Shown in pieces: positions 25,319 to 37,254 of a stretch of DNA of 64,000 bases (the stretch's first letter is position 1; every line of letters starts with the position of its first letter). The translations under genes and the position numbers were made by a program. Origin of the DNA: Carnegiea gigantea (Eukaryota > Streptophyta > Magnoliopsida > Caryophyllales > Cactaceae). The stretch lies in assembly GCA_029747015.1 (NCBI GenBank), contig JAKOGI010000080.1, positions 468,501 to 532,500 on the forward strand. Reading direction: 5' to 3'. The notes below the pieces were generated by a model that was not told where the DNA came from, searched no databases, and was given only the letters and a program-made list of their open reading frames with translations.

Positions 25319-26292
25319 GGGTTAGAGTAGGTAAAGTGTGCCATAAATCTAGATCTCTGGTGATCTCAGGAAGAGATACAAAGTAGGTAATGGTAGAGAG
25401 GAAATTCTATATTCCTACGCCCCCATACGGTCAAAGTTCACAGGAGCATCGCAATACGCCCATGTCCCCCCAAAATAAAAAGTAGTAATAATAAAATTTT
25501 CAAAAAGGGCAACAATCTTCCACCCTCCCTTGGTTCGTTATCTTCATAACCACCCCACCCAAACAAGTAGCCCTCACGTAAGAGACCCAACGATTAAAAT
25601 CTGAATCGAATTGAGATCCGAAACAGTTAATTTGAAGCGGGCCAAAACCGACCGCAGAACTACCCTTAGTTGATAAGGGGGAAAAAACAAAGAACTTGCT
25701 TAGGAAAGATTTTGGTTCAATACTAAGAAAAACAAAAGTTGAATCACTTGAATTAATGAAATGTTCGTTAGGTTGAAACAAGCATTAGCCATTAAGCCAA
25801 GACTCCCAGCATTGAGGTCCGAAGATAAGACATAAGACACACACGATAAGTGTATAGTTGTACCTGCTGAAAAGAACTGATGGCGAAAATACATCTCATT
25901 TTTTGCCATACGCAAGAGGACCGAATCATCTTTTGCAATTTCCATGAAGAAAAAAATCAAAAAAACAAACAAAAAAACAAAGAAAAGAAAGAAATTTGTG
26001 TTTCGAGAACAATCTTCACCGGAAATCGGGAAATAAACATTCCAGAAATGAAGAAAATTCAGCTTCCATTGATCTACACTTTCAGATTTTATATACAACT
26101 TACAGAGTGTGGGTCATTGGAGAAGGGAGATAAAGAAAAAGGAGAACCTCAAAACCTCTCTCAACCTCCGGCAAGCGTTTGTTTGCCAGGGTGATCCATT
26201 TTACTTCCATGCTCTGATACAAGTTTTGAAGGGGGGGGGGGGGGGGAATTTACATCTTCTCAAGAGAAAAAGGACTATGCTTTTAACCTCTC
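25015..26292. other. Region between MULE and MORN gene
   Basis: No gene recognised. It contains a (TA)n run at 25283-25315 and a run of 16 G at 26231-26246. The part adjacent to 26293 is likely the 3' UTR of the MORN gene. Confidence 0.45.
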
Positions 26293-28310
26293 TCACACTT
26301 CTGTATCATGAAACTTACTTTCATCCATTCTATTCTGGACTGCTTTGACAGCGGCTACTCGAGCAGCGGTGGCCGCTCGGTTAGAGGCCATCACTGCCTT
26401 GTTCACTTCATCATCCACCCGCCGCAGGTGAATTGCATTCTCTGCTGCCTTTCTGGCTGCCTGAAAAACAGTATCCACTTGACATTTTAGGGACATTTCA
26501 AAACAGGGCTCAGTTTACATTATCTGAGAATTTCACAGCACAAAACTTCCAATTAGACAATTTTCAGATTTACCATTCCCCCACATTACATGAATCTAAA
26601 TTACTGATTGGATGAAATGAACAAAGCTGAATCTGGAATTACCTGAACTGCTCGGAGCACTGAATCTGTAAGCCGGGGTAGGGGGGTTTTCAATGAACCA
26701 CAGTCCCATTCACCGCACTTGGCTTCCCCATTTCGGAAGGTGTACATTCCATAGCCTTGCTTCCGGCCTTCATGCCATGAGCCCTCATAACAGTGCCCAT
26801 TAGCAAAGTGATAGACACCAAATCCATGGACCTTGTCACCAAAATACTCCCCAGCATATTTGTCACCATTTCTGAAACACCATGAACATAAATCAGCATC
26901 TCTTTCTTCAAGTTCTAGATTTACTTTCACCCACTCGGTTCACCTTTGAACAGGGAGACCAACCACTCTCACAGAATTAAATGGATGAATGATCAATCAT
27001 ATGGCAAAAACCTAAGCTACATTAGACTACAGAAAATGAGGAGTGATTACATCAATGCGCTAGGAGAATGTCACGTAAAAGTTATAGTTTAAACACTACT
27101 CAAAGATTCCGACATAAGATATAGATGACCCATCATCAATGGTCCACAGACCAAAAAGCTAACCGCCCTCCCAACTCAAAACCAAATCCCCACAAATCAT
27201 AAAGATGAAAAAGGCATGATAACACAAACCAACTAACAAAGATCTAATCTTTCATCCACCTTCAAATTCAATCAATCAACCAATATTCCCTAAAGTTTAT
27301 TCCAGATCCCGCATTGTACAATACAATACTGTGATCAGTTATACAGTAAACAACACAAATCATTCCACAATTGTTATGCCCATCAAACTCATCAATCCAA
27401 AATTAACAATCACTAAGCAATCTTTAAGCCCACATTGAAAAATCGAATACAAAGACCAATTTAAGGGATTAAGAGAGATTTATAACCTGAAATGGTAGCA
27501 ACCAAGGCCATGTTTAACACCACACTTGAACTCCCCAACATAACAGCTTCCATCAGAACAAGATTGAACACCAACCCCATGATACTGCCCATTGCACCAT
27601 TCACCAGCATAAGTATCCCCAGTATAAAAACGATAAACCCCAAATCCATGCCTCAGTCCAGCTCTGTACTGCCCTCTATATCTACTCCCCCTAGCCCAGC
27701 TTTCAATCCCATACCCATCGTATCTCCCATCCACCCAATCCCCTTCATACCTTCCATTAACAAAGTAATTATAAACCCCACTTCCATTACACTTTCCCTT
27801 GTGAAATTCCCCCTCATAGAAGTCCCCATTGCTGTAGAACTCCACTCTTTCTTTCTCCTCTCCTCTTTCGTCCCCACCGAATTTCTTCTCCGAGTCAGAC
27901 TCGTCCCCGATGTACCATTGAACCGATTTGGACCGATGAGATTTCCGGTTCAGGTGTCTAAGGACTGATTTATAGCGTTCCAAAAGTTCCCGGTTCCTGC
28001 TGAGGTAAAAAAGGGCCACAGCGATGAAAATTAGGGCCAGCAGAAGGTTCTCTGAGGTGCCAAGTTCCTCGGTTTTTAGGTAAATATAGGCAGTTAGTAG
28101 CGTTAGGGTCGCAACCGTCGTAACGATTAACGGGGCCCACCGGCACGGGTTGCTCGAGCCGGACACCCCGGCCGGCTTCGGCCTTTTCAGGTGGTGGTTG
28201 TGGTGGCGGTCTCCGGCGGCGTCGTCGGCGATGGAGGATAGACTTCGGATGGTCGGAGAAGAGCGGAGGAGAGAAGACTGTGTACGAGTGAGCTTCGCTT
28301 GACTGTCCAT
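26293..28310 (-). CDS. Membrane-anchored MORN-repeat protein
   Basis: Three exons on the minus strand, 28310-27487, 26871-26643 and 26460-26293, join in frame with GT-AG introns to give 406 residues. I chose the ATG at 28310 (MDSQAKL); just upstream only a TTG is in frame. Two hydrophobic segments lie at about residues 59-78 and 88-103, so the protein probably spans a membrane twice. Seven full MORN repeats and one partial follow from about residue 160 to 345 (pattern Y-x-G-x-W/F/Y ... G-x-G; for example NGRYEGDWVDGRYDGYG). The tail is Ala-rich and helical. Arabidopsis relatives have been labelled 'SET7/9 family', but no SET domain is present, so methyltransferase activity should not be assumed. 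MORN repeats often bind membranes, phospholipids or partner proteins. The intron between exons 1 and 2 is about 615 bp. Confidence 0.93.
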
Positions 28311-28494
28311 TTTCCCGATATCAATCAATCAATCACAGCCGTCCGTTGATGCTATTTGATGATGATGAAGGTCTCAGTTCCGATACCTCGAGATTCGCGT
28401 CACATACGGTTTGGCCGCCGGCGACATATCAGCACACGGCGCACGATAAGCAGCGGTGGGTTTTCCGGCGAAGGCGCGGGTTAGCAGTGAGTGC

Positions 28495-28528
28495 AGAGAG
28501 AGAGAGCGAGAGAGAGAGAGAGGGGGGG
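28495..28528 (-). promoter_or_regulatory. (CT)n tract in the 5' region of the MORN gene
   Basis: On the minus strand a CT/GA dinucleotide tract lies about 185 bp upstream of the start codon, next to a C run. GA/CT repeats in plant promoters and 5' UTRs are targets of BBR/BPC GAGA-binding factors. Function here is inferred only. Confidence 0.4.
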
Positions 28529-28529
28529 T

Positions 28530-29333
28530 TTGAAATGTTTGAAAAGGGTACAAACAATTTTTTGGGGGGGGGGTCTATATTTAAGAGAGAGAAAATTGGG
28601 GAGGGGCTGAGATTTGATATGAGACGTAGGATGAGAATCTGATGGATGTAGTTGATCGTAAATTGAGGGCCGTTGGATGAGATATTGAAGAGTTCTGCGG
28701 CATTGACGGTATAGATGGTCGTTGGATGTGTCATGTGTGAGAATCTGACCCAAGTCTTTATGCCTTTCGGTGTGCATGGCACGTGCCTTCCCTTCTTTTT
28801 TGAGTTTATATGTCAAAATTTAGTATCACTTTTTTAGGTAAATTTCTTTTTTTATTTGTATTTTTTTATTGTTACGAAAATTTAAAAAATAAGGAATAAA
28901 TAGGCACAAAATTCAGCAAAAAATGTGATTGATTGTAGAAAAATGACTCATAAAGCATCTCATTCCAAAATTAGCAAAATTAACAGGTATATTTATGATA
29001 TCACGTATTTAAATTTTCTTTGGTTTTAAGAATGATGTTTCCAATTTTTTGATTTTTTTTTGGAAGTAAATTCTCGAAGTTATAGAAAAGAGAAAAGAGA
29101 AAATTGATGTCAATATTGAAAAAGTAAGTTTAAACTATTTTTTCAGCTTAGATTGTAGCGGTCTAAAACGAAATATTATGGGTGCTTACTCTTACTCATG
29201 GTTGGATTTTTGGGATATTGATTTTGTTAACTGGTGTGCACTGCACAATGCAAGTTTCATTCATGAAAAAATGCAGGCAAAAGAAAGTTAAAATTTTCTT
29301 TTCTCCCACCTTATATTACTTTTACGCTTCTAA
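28530..29333. other. Intergenic DNA upstream of the MORN gene
   Basis: A run of 10 G lies at 28564-28573. Otherwise no gene or element recognised; probably includes promoter of the MORN gene. Confidence 0.4.
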
Positions 29334-29782
29334 GCGCCTGTTCTTTTTATGGGTAAATGGGGGTGGATAAAAGGTTGAAGTGGGCTGAGATTGGTTGAGA
29401 TGGGTTGAGATTGGTTGAAGTTGGTATTTTTTTTGAGGTGGGTTGAAGTAGGTTGAAGTGGGTTGACGGTGGTATATTTTTTTTGTGGTGGGTTGAAGTA
29501 GATTAAAATAATGAGAATGCGTGATAATTTATTAAGTTATTATAATTTTTAGTGCATTTTTTCGCTAAATGGTAATTTCACAATTTTGTAACTATTTTTT
29601 TAGAAGTTGGAGGCCTGCACAACTTGTCAATTATTTTTAACGATTTGGGTTACAAACTATTAAATTTATGAAGGGGTGGGTTGAAGTGGGTTGAGGTTTG
29701 TATTTTTTTTCAGGTGAGCTGAAGTTGGTTGAAGTGGGTTGAGGTTAGTAAATCTAAAATAACCTACGAAAAGAATAGGCCC
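29334..29782. mobile_element. Tourist-like (PIF/Harbinger) MITE with GGGTTGAAGT arrays
   Basis: Flanked by TAA on each side (29331-29333 and 29783-29785). The termini are GCGCCTGTTCTTTTTATGGG and, reversed, GGGCCTATTCTTTTCGTAGG. Both subterminal regions are built from repeats of 'gggttgaagt' and 'ggttgagatt'. Three-bp TWA duplications and this terminal sequence point to PIF/Harbinger-Tourist MITEs. It is in opposite internal orientation to the copies at 51-52 kb. Confidence 0.8.
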
Positions 29783-30894
29783 TAAATATGGCATCAAAAT
29801 TTTATGTAATTCTAGATCTATAAACTCAAACAATCATAGTCTTTTACTTTTCTACAACTTGCTCCCTACTCCCGTGATCTCCTTTCGAAAATAAAAGTTC
29901 ACTTGATCCAAATTACATCATGCCAGTAGATCTTTATTCCCCGATCGGCCGATCTACAATATAAGTGTTGAACACAAATACACAACATAGTGATGGGGGA
30001 GGAGAATCTTAACCCAAAAATATGGAAATTCAAAAATAATTTTATAAAAAAAAAAGTAAAAAAAAATAGGTCGATATAGCATATCTCCCTTTTGTCATCA
30101 AAATCATACATAAATTGAATGTAAGATTCATGAGATCATCTTCAAGTTCAACAAAACCAAAATTAGATATCAGAAGGAAGCAACTTTTTAGCGAATCCTT
30201 CTCTCCTTTTTTCCACTTTTATATCAGGAAATCAATGGCGGAAAAATGAGGATCGGTTGATCTGATTTGGACGGTGATCGTAAGTAGTCGAGTTTTTGCA
30301 GGCATTCATGAATTGGTAAGGATTTGGTGGGCTTTTTTCCATCTGAAAATTGCATCAATGTTTATTCCTGGTAAAATCAAATGTCATTCTGATTATTCAT
30401 TTGCGGATAAATAAATAAATAAATAAATAAATAAATAGTAAATAAATAAAATAAAGTGTGTTGCGGGTGGAGATCATTGATGATCACGTGCTTGACCATG
30501 TGCTGCTTCCCTGTCTGGAGCTTGAGAATGTTTTATTGGCAAATTCAATTGGACCAGATAAATCAGTTCATTTGTAAAAAGCAAGCAGATCTATTATAAA
30601 AATATAAACAATAATGACTTATCATGATTAAAATACGTCATTAATACTGAAAATAATGCAGAAAGATATACCTAATTTTTTTGACATATACAATGACTTA
30701 AGCTATGCTTCTACAAGAGCTCTATTTAGATTATATTCGAAAATAATGGATGACATAATCAAATACGGTTAACATATGTAAATGGAGAAATAACAGATAA
30801 AATTATCTAAATATATTATCGATTAGTACAATGTGCATATTAGACATAATTATTTTTTGTATAGCAGTACAACACTATGGAAATAAGGGGATAT
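29783..30894. other. Intergenic DNA with (AATA)n
   Basis: AT-rich, no gene recognised. It contains the AATA microsatellite listed separately. Confidence 0.45.
30406..30455. repeat. (AATA)n microsatellite
   Basis: About 50 bp of ATAA/AATA repeats with one interruption. Confidence 0.9.
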
Positions 30895-30950
30895 GATCTT
30901 TGAAGGCGGAAAAATTTGATCTGATCTTTGAAGGCGGAAAAATTTGATCT
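30895..30950. repeat. 28-bp perfect tandem duplication
   Basis: GATCTTTGAAGGCGGAAAAA plus the next 8 bases occurs twice head to tail, with no mismatch, just upstream of a long TA tract. This is a recent replication-slippage or repair product. Confidence 0.9.
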
Positions 30951-30961
30951 TAATAACACTC

Positions 30962-30965
30962 TATA

Positions 30966-31033
<68 letters not shown>

Positions 31034-31044
31034 GTATGTATATA
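30962..31044. repeat. (TA)n followed by (TGTA)n microsatellite
   Basis: About 60 bp of TA passes into five TGTA units. Confidence 0.95.
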
Positions 31045-32962
31045 CACTCAAGATTTCCATCTTAATTCTTAATCATTAGCTCAATGCTGAAACATAAATA
31101 ATCTGAAGAAATTGGCTAATTTCGTGGTTGCAGACCAAATCTTGTATTAGGTTCCATTGTCAATATATCAGTGTTTTGTTCAACGAATAGTAGCCCATTG
31201 ACTTTAAAGAAACAATCCATAATTAATATCAACGGGAGCAAATAAGAATTAGTTGGCCAACCTTTATATGCTTTAGAGTTTGAATTTAGATCGAATTGAT
31301 TTTAAGTCGAGTCGTATCTCGATGATAATATTTTAGTTCAAATAGAATTTCGAGTTCGGTCAACCTTTGAAGAGAAAACTAAGTTCTAAAACAATTTCAA
31401 AATAAAGTAATTCAGATTCGAAATTTAGAATCACCTTAGCCTATTTCAAATAGATTTGATTTCACAACGCGAATCATTAGGGCTCAGTCTAACATTGTTG
31501 GCTTCGGTTGACTAGGTAGTACAGTACATTAGTACCTTGCCGTACTCCCCCCTCTTGACCCTTCAACATGAATTTATGTATTAATTAAGATTTAAAATTG
31601 CAAAAAAGAAAATCAGACAAGAAAATGAAAGAAAATGTCAAACCAAACTGAAGAAGCTATCGACAGTTCAGTTATCCTCCCCTTCCCTCCCACCAAGCTA
31701 TAGACGGAGAGAATTAGAACCAGTCATTCAAGTTACTTCCCTAATGGCGTCCCTTGGAAGTTGCCAAGGAAATGTCAAACCTTCTCTTTTCCAGACTCTG
31801 GTGTATGGTCTCATCAAAAGGCTTTGTATGCCTCCAAAAAACAGAGGGCAAAAATGGGTCTATATATTACATGTTCCACAATGACATGACCAAATGGGGT
31901 AGTTGGCTCAATCCATATACTTGACACTAGTCTTTTGATTGATCTGTTTCAATTTTTAGTCCAATCTACAAATGTCTACTCGTTGAGATGTATTTTGTGT
32001 AATAGTGGATCACCTTAGCATTATGGTAAACACAATTAAAAGTCAGCTCATTGGACTCCAAACCCAAAACAACAAAAATCAAAAAGACAATTCAACTTGT
32101 AGACGAGTAATAAATTCCTATCAATCAGAGCACCAGTCCGCCCAATCAAACTCACTCTTCTTCTTTCCCCCCCCCCCCTCCCTTCGAGCATCGGCGGATC
32201 AATCCAGGCTCTTTCTTCTCTTTTCGTCTTCATGGCTCATTTATTCAGGGCCAAGAAGCATTTAACAGAACATAGAAATCTACAATAATGAAAGCAATCC
32301 TAAGGAGATTAAGTATAGATCGTCTTACTGCTAATGTAGAAAGGATGAAGTGAGAAGTTCTAGGTTAAGAATCTCATTATTTTAGGTCTTGGGTTTATAT
32401 CTAGAAATGTAGCTGACAGTGGCTTCAGAGGGCTAGATTAGGCAAGGGTGCCCACCTTAGTCCTTACCCTGCTCTGAAAAGGAAAAGAAAATTGAATCTA
32501 GCGGGGAAGAAGTAAATGAATTGGCTGCTGAACGTTAGTGTCTGACTCACATGCGAACCCAAGTGTCATTACTCCACCAGGACCACCAGTTAATAACTGC
32601 CATTAGTTTTCTAGCAGGGAAATCGATTGTGCCTTGTGTCCAACTCCAACAGGGCATAACATAATTATCACCACCAATTAAGGTGTGCTGACCATATGGT
32701 AAAATCAGGTACCATCATCTTCCCATCCATGGAAACAAGACTCATAATTCCCTCCCACCTTCAGTTCTGTAAAAAGATACAACAAACATCATTTCAACCC
32801 AAAAAGACCATATAAGAAAAATCAACGTTGCATATATTCTTCTTGCTTAAGCTTCAGTGTGCCCTCATTATTACATCATCAACAGCTCCTCTCAGTGCCA
32901 GTCCGGCATTCATGAGGTTTGGAGAGATCTAGATGTGAACAACTTTACCGTTATAAGTACTT
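31045..32962. other. Intergenic DNA, nothing firm
   Basis: At 31744 an ATG opens a 46-codon plus-strand frame (MASLGSCQGNVKPSLFQ), too short to support alone. A run of 12 C is at 32167-32178. No clear exon or transposon end is seen. Confidence 0.4.
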
Positions 32963-33220
32963 GTGCAAGCTGTGCCCTCATCTTTGCAAAATGTGCATCT
33001 CACTGATTCTTTCCTTCCTCTGGATTCAGAAGGACAACTGGTTGGATTGCCACTGCACAACTTCTCCGATCAAGTATGCACAGAATGCCATGTCATCATT
33101 CTGGCAGAGTGGGATGTGATCGACTACAATCATCAGGAAGTTGGTCCTACTCGGCGGTTCTACACCGAAGCCGATTATTTGATCACCAGCTTAAAAAGAA
33201 CTATGGCTGCTAAGCATTAA
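32963..33220 (+). CDS. Possible 3'-terminal exon of an unrecognised plus-strand gene
   Basis: An open stretch of about 80 codons ends at the TAA at 33218-33220. Its composition looks coding: no low complexity, mixed residues, and blocks such as SFLPLDSEGQLVGLPLHNFS, VCTECHVIILAEWDVIDYN and RRFYTEADYLITSLKR. The frame is closed upstream by TAA at 32954-32956. A splice acceptor 'gtgcaag' ending at 32969 would place the exon at 32970-33220. I could not find convincing upstream exons or an initiator, and I do not recognise the family. The two Cys in CTECH could be part of a metal site, but this is a guess. It may be a gene fragment, a real terminal exon or chance. Confidence 0.4.
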   Translation: MQAVPSSLQNVHLTDSFLPLDSEGQLVGLPLHNFSDQVCTECHVIILAEWDVIDYNHQEVGPTRRFYTEADYLITSLKRTMAAKH

Positions 33221-34445
33221 ACCACGATGACCAACTAACATCTTTTCATGTTCGATTTGCTGCAGAGCTATCCAACAATGGACGCCTGAATGAGCAACAA
33301 AAACCTCACAGTTCACAACTACAACTGTGTTATCCACTGAGAGATGCAATCAAAGTGAAGCTGCTCAAGCTATAACTAGACAGTGCATTCAGAGCTCTGA
33401 TGACGGCAGAAACAGGCTGTATTCGGATTTCAGAGGCAAGCCTCGTAAAGATCTCGTAACTAGGGAGATATCTATCTGCTGAGCTCTCAGACAGACTTCA
33501 ACAAGTAATCACAAGGGAGAAGGAAAAATTCAGTGACATGTCGCACAGGAATATTTAGGTAATAAATAGATTAGCAATAGATTATAAGACAAACGCATTG
33601 GGATATATAACAGTTCCACAGTAATTCAATACTTCCAAATATCAACAAAAGTCATCAATGAGGCAAGATGAATGACATCAAACCTAAAAGACACTGAAGG
33701 ACCTGAACATAAGCCCATAATCAGCTAGAGCCATTGTCTGAATCTTTTATTACTAAATAAAGAACTTACACAGTTTGAACTCGTATTTTCTAGACAAGTA
33801 CTAACGATTCCTTCATAGAAAGCAATAATACGTTAAATGCATACATCAAGTCAAAGTCTAAATACAACAAATGCATTAGCCAGAAATTGGCAGAAGATTA
33901 ATACTAGACATCTGATTGTTGACTGAACAAGTCATACCAACGCAGCAAAGAGACTGGAATTCTGAAAAGTCATCAGCCTCAGAAATGGCCCTGAACCTTT
34001 GCCCTAGTCTTTCCAGGCAGAGGTCAAAAGACATGTTGAAGTTCCAACTACCAAGCTCAATTACCGCTGCCGGTCGCCTATCAAAGGCACCAGAGAGTTC
34101 ACAAGGTCAATGCTCATCTGATGATATAAGCATATCATTGGGGGAAGGAGGGGGGGGGGGGACTCCTGAGGTTGCAAATACAAAGCTTGGAGGAGTATCT
34201 ATTGCACAGATATTTTGATGCATTGAAAAGATTACTTCTTTGAAATATACATGACTAAGCTTTGAATTTCATCAGCTAGAAACTAAGTTTATGCAACTTT
34301 GATTTGCTTAAGCACGCACAATATTATGCAATCACAAAAGATTCACTTTACAGACACTTATATTACTAGTGATTTGTGAAAAATCCAGCGTTTGTAACTC
34401 AAGACTTTTCGGAGGTCCCTACCGACACAAGCTGAAGTTGGCTGT
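33221..34445. other. Region downstream of the small coiled-coil gene
   Basis: It contains a plus-strand frame of 100 codons (33916-34218) that ends in poly-Gly from a run of 12 G. It has no recognisable domain and I do not call it a gene. The part next to 34446 is likely the 3' UTR of the minus-strand gene. Confidence 0.4.
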
Positions 34446-36586
34446 CTAAGCTTGACTATCATTGGATGAGGCAATCCTTTGGCTTAGTAAGCTATGAACA
34501 GATCTGACTTCTGCTATGGCAGAATCCTCCTTTTTGATAACTTTCTCAAGTTCTCCAACCCTCTCTGACAGCACCATTACATTTGAGTTGGTGCACTCTA
34601 TCAACTTTTTTGCAGTATCCAAAGCAGTACACAGCTGCAAAAGGGGGGGGGGGGGGAGGGAATAAAAACAAAACAAGAAAGCAATCAGAGGGGGAAATTA
34701 AGAAGAAGACAGCAAGTCCGCAACACATATATAATGCTCCTTACAAAAGATAAGAACACTTAAAGGCAATATAATTCTGTCATAACTGATGAATAAATCA
34801 AAAGCCAAGATAATGAAAAGCATCTAACCAAATCAACTTCTAATTACAAATTAAAAGTTCAAGGTTCAGTGGCCATTACGTCCTCATTGTGGAAAGGCAC
34901 TAAGATTTTAGACTTTCAAATCCCACAACTCCTCAGATTCTAACGCCCCAAGTAGACCAAGACAGAACGCTAGTGGGGGCCATTCTTATCCCCCGCCCGA
35001 GGGGGGGGGGGGGCAGCATCTAATAATTCCTAGAAAGTTGACTGATGATGTAAGAAGAGCAAAACCATCTTTCCCTTTCCTGCAGTAGTTAAGATTATTT
35101 TCAGCTCAATTACATTACCTTTAATGTCAAAGAAGTCCATGAATGATCTGTCCCTGAAAGCGCCTTGTTCAGTCGATCATAATTTTCCTGGATGGAGATG
35201 AATCAAAAGAGATCAGCAGTGCGAATAGACAAAGCCGTGACATCAAAAGTAATCACCAGAGCATGACTAAGATCATTTCGGTCACAGAAAAAAGCTAGCA
35301 GGTTCGCATTTTCAACATTCTCCCCTGGACCACAGGATGCCCACAGACACCAGTAGCCACTGCAGCTGACTGTAGAACTTGCAGTAACTTCCTTGAGTTG
35401 CACACACCTCAACCCCATTCCAGATCTCATATATATTCCCTCTTTGCCTCTCTCGTTCTGTGAGACACAGGATTGTGTCACCTAAGGAGTTTAAGAGTTG
35501 AGATCTGGAATAGAATAGTTAAACCACTAGTGGCATTTATACAACATTGAAGCCTACAGCTTCAATAAAATGCAATCCATTCCCACAGTTACAAATCCAA
35601 TGACCTATATGACACATGAAATTCCAAATAGCGAATGCATTTTCATGGCTGAATTTTCATCAATATAAGTCCAGCCCCCTCCATGTAATCTATGTCCATT
35701 AGACTCTTGATCTTGATTCCAGCAGCTTCAAAGTATATAGAACCGACACTTGGTCAACCTGATATCACGCGACATTTGAGCCCTTCAAATTAGACAATAA
35801 TTATGTAAAACAACCAAGTCCGACCATCCTATCTGTCTGTACATTGATACTCTTGAATCTTGATCCATACATGACAGAAACTAGGGAAACATAGCACATA
35901 ATATCATGACTAGCATTTGACAAGACAGAGAAAAAATGCAACTACATCATTTTCTGAATGTGGGTATCCACATTTCAGCAGATAGAGAAGACTACCAATG
36001 CAAAAATTGTCACTAGGCATTAGAAACGGTACACTTGGGAGTTGGAATTAACATCATCAAAAAGTCCCAGCAATGCTCCAATAAAGAAACCATTATTCAT
36101 GTCTTTGTTGATGGGGTTTCAACTACATAAAGATCGAAATGGAAGCTTAAACTTTTGGTAGAGTAAGATACTCCGTAGTAGTGCAGTGGTAACATAAATG
36201 ACTGAAACGATTTTGTTCAAGAACCCTCTTACTCTCAGTCCAATCCCAAAGATAAAGCTGATGGTTAAATGCCCAGTTATAGGTATTATTTCTCGAAATT
36301 AAGCAATTATTAGAATCTCATTGGTGGCAATCAATAAAATGAATTCATTAACCAACTTCTTTTCCGAAATGGACAACATTTGGTTCGATAATAGACATCA
36401 AGCATCAGCAATTACCTGGAAGACTTTGGAGAGATCGGAGGGCTGAAAATGGAGGTCGGGGTGAGAAGATGAGTGTGAAGGTGGAGACTTTAGGGTTTGA
36501 TCATGGCGACTGTCAGAAGTATCAGATTCTCCAACGTCGCCAAGAAGATCTCCGATGCATAACAACGGTCCTCCTATTCCTCTCAT
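34446..36586 (-). CDS. Small coiled-coil protein of unknown function (142 aa, three exons)
   Basis: Exons at 36586-36416, 35187-35119 and 34634-34446 are each bounded by GT-AG and are all in phase 0. They join to 57, 23 and 62 residues. The N-terminus (MRGIGGPLLCIGDLLGDVGE) leads into a Ser/His/Pro-rich disordered stretch. The middle exon gives ENYDRLNKALSGTDHSWTSL. The last exon is a helical segment with heptad-like spacing (LSERVGELEKVIKKEDSAIA) followed by a short polar tail. No signal peptide or membrane segment is visible. I cannot name the family. Such short proteins with one coiled coil are often subunits of larger complexes, but this is inference. The acceptor of exon 3 is preceded on the coding strand by a C-run of 14, an unusual polypyrimidine tract. 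Further alternative exons cannot be excluded. Confidence 0.75.
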
Positions 36587-36612
36587 CTCTCTCTCTCTCT
36601 CTCTCTCTCTCC
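36587..36612 (-). promoter_or_regulatory. (GA)n tract abutting the start codon of the 142-aa gene
   Basis: On the minus strand the ATG is immediately preceded by about 25 bp of GAGA repeat, so the tract lies in the 5' UTR. It may bind BBR/BPC factors or affect start selection. Confidence 0.5.
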
Positions 36613-36854
36613 GCCCTTCTGAGTTCTGATTCTGGGTCTCCGATGGCTTCCGTAATCGATTTGAGTATCGGGGCCGCGCACGAAATTAGCCCAGCCCGGT
36701 TTATTAAAAGATTTTTTTAAAAAAAAAACAAAACTAAAAAATAAACAATATTTTTTAAAATTTTGATAGAAGCAATCAAACAATTTTAAAACATGAAAAG
36801 TTTTAGATAATAATATAAAATAAGAATGTTTAGTTAGCTTTAAAATTTGATATA

Positions 36855-37254
36855 GGGGGTGTTTGGTAACAACAGTTGTTTGAAAAAAAAAGCTGTTTGG
36901 AAGGATTTTAGCTGTTTTGACCAGGTCAAACAGCTAATGGGTGTTTGGTAAAGAGCTGTTTGCAATAGCTATTTAACTCCAAAAAACTCTTTTTGAAAAA
37001 GTTATTGCCATTAGCCTTTTGAGAAGAACTTTTTGTAGAAATTACATAATTGTCTATAAGTTTGAAAAAATTACATACATCTCATTAAAAACTAATTCAT
37101 AAATGAAAATTTACCGACATATTTTTTAGAAACAGCTAGTTTTTATCAAACACTTTTTCTAAAAACAGCAAACAGCTAATATAAATAGATAATTCAAACA
37201 GCTAACAGTTAACAGCTAACACAAACAGTTAACAGTTGTTTATCAAATATGGCC
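36855..37254. mobile_element. GTTTGGTAA-type MITE, copy 2 (inverse of copy 1)
   Basis: Starts GGGGGTGTTTGGTAACAACA and ends, reversed, GGCCATATTTGATAAACAAC. ATA flanks both ends (36852-36854 and 37255-37257). The interior matches the element at 12473-12893 in reverse orientation. It is non-coding. It lies about 270 bp upstream of the 142-aa gene's start and so may carry or displace promoter elements. Confidence 0.78.

Noticed and set aside
25500..26098. Overlapping frames of 93 to 132 codons on the minus strand upstream of the MULE end
   Set aside because: Phe-rich translation of poly-A/T tracts, no motif, and no consistent splice structure.
27492..27968. Long plus-strand frame opposite the MORN gene exon 1
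   Set aside because: It is the antisense shadow of a clear MORN-repeat exon; its Pro/Ser/Ile-rich sequence simply mirrors the Gly/Tyr codons of the repeats.
33916..34218. 100-codon plus-strand frame ending in poly-Gly
   Set aside because: Depends on a run of 12 G, has no recognisable domain, and lies in the probable 3' flank of a minus-strand gene.
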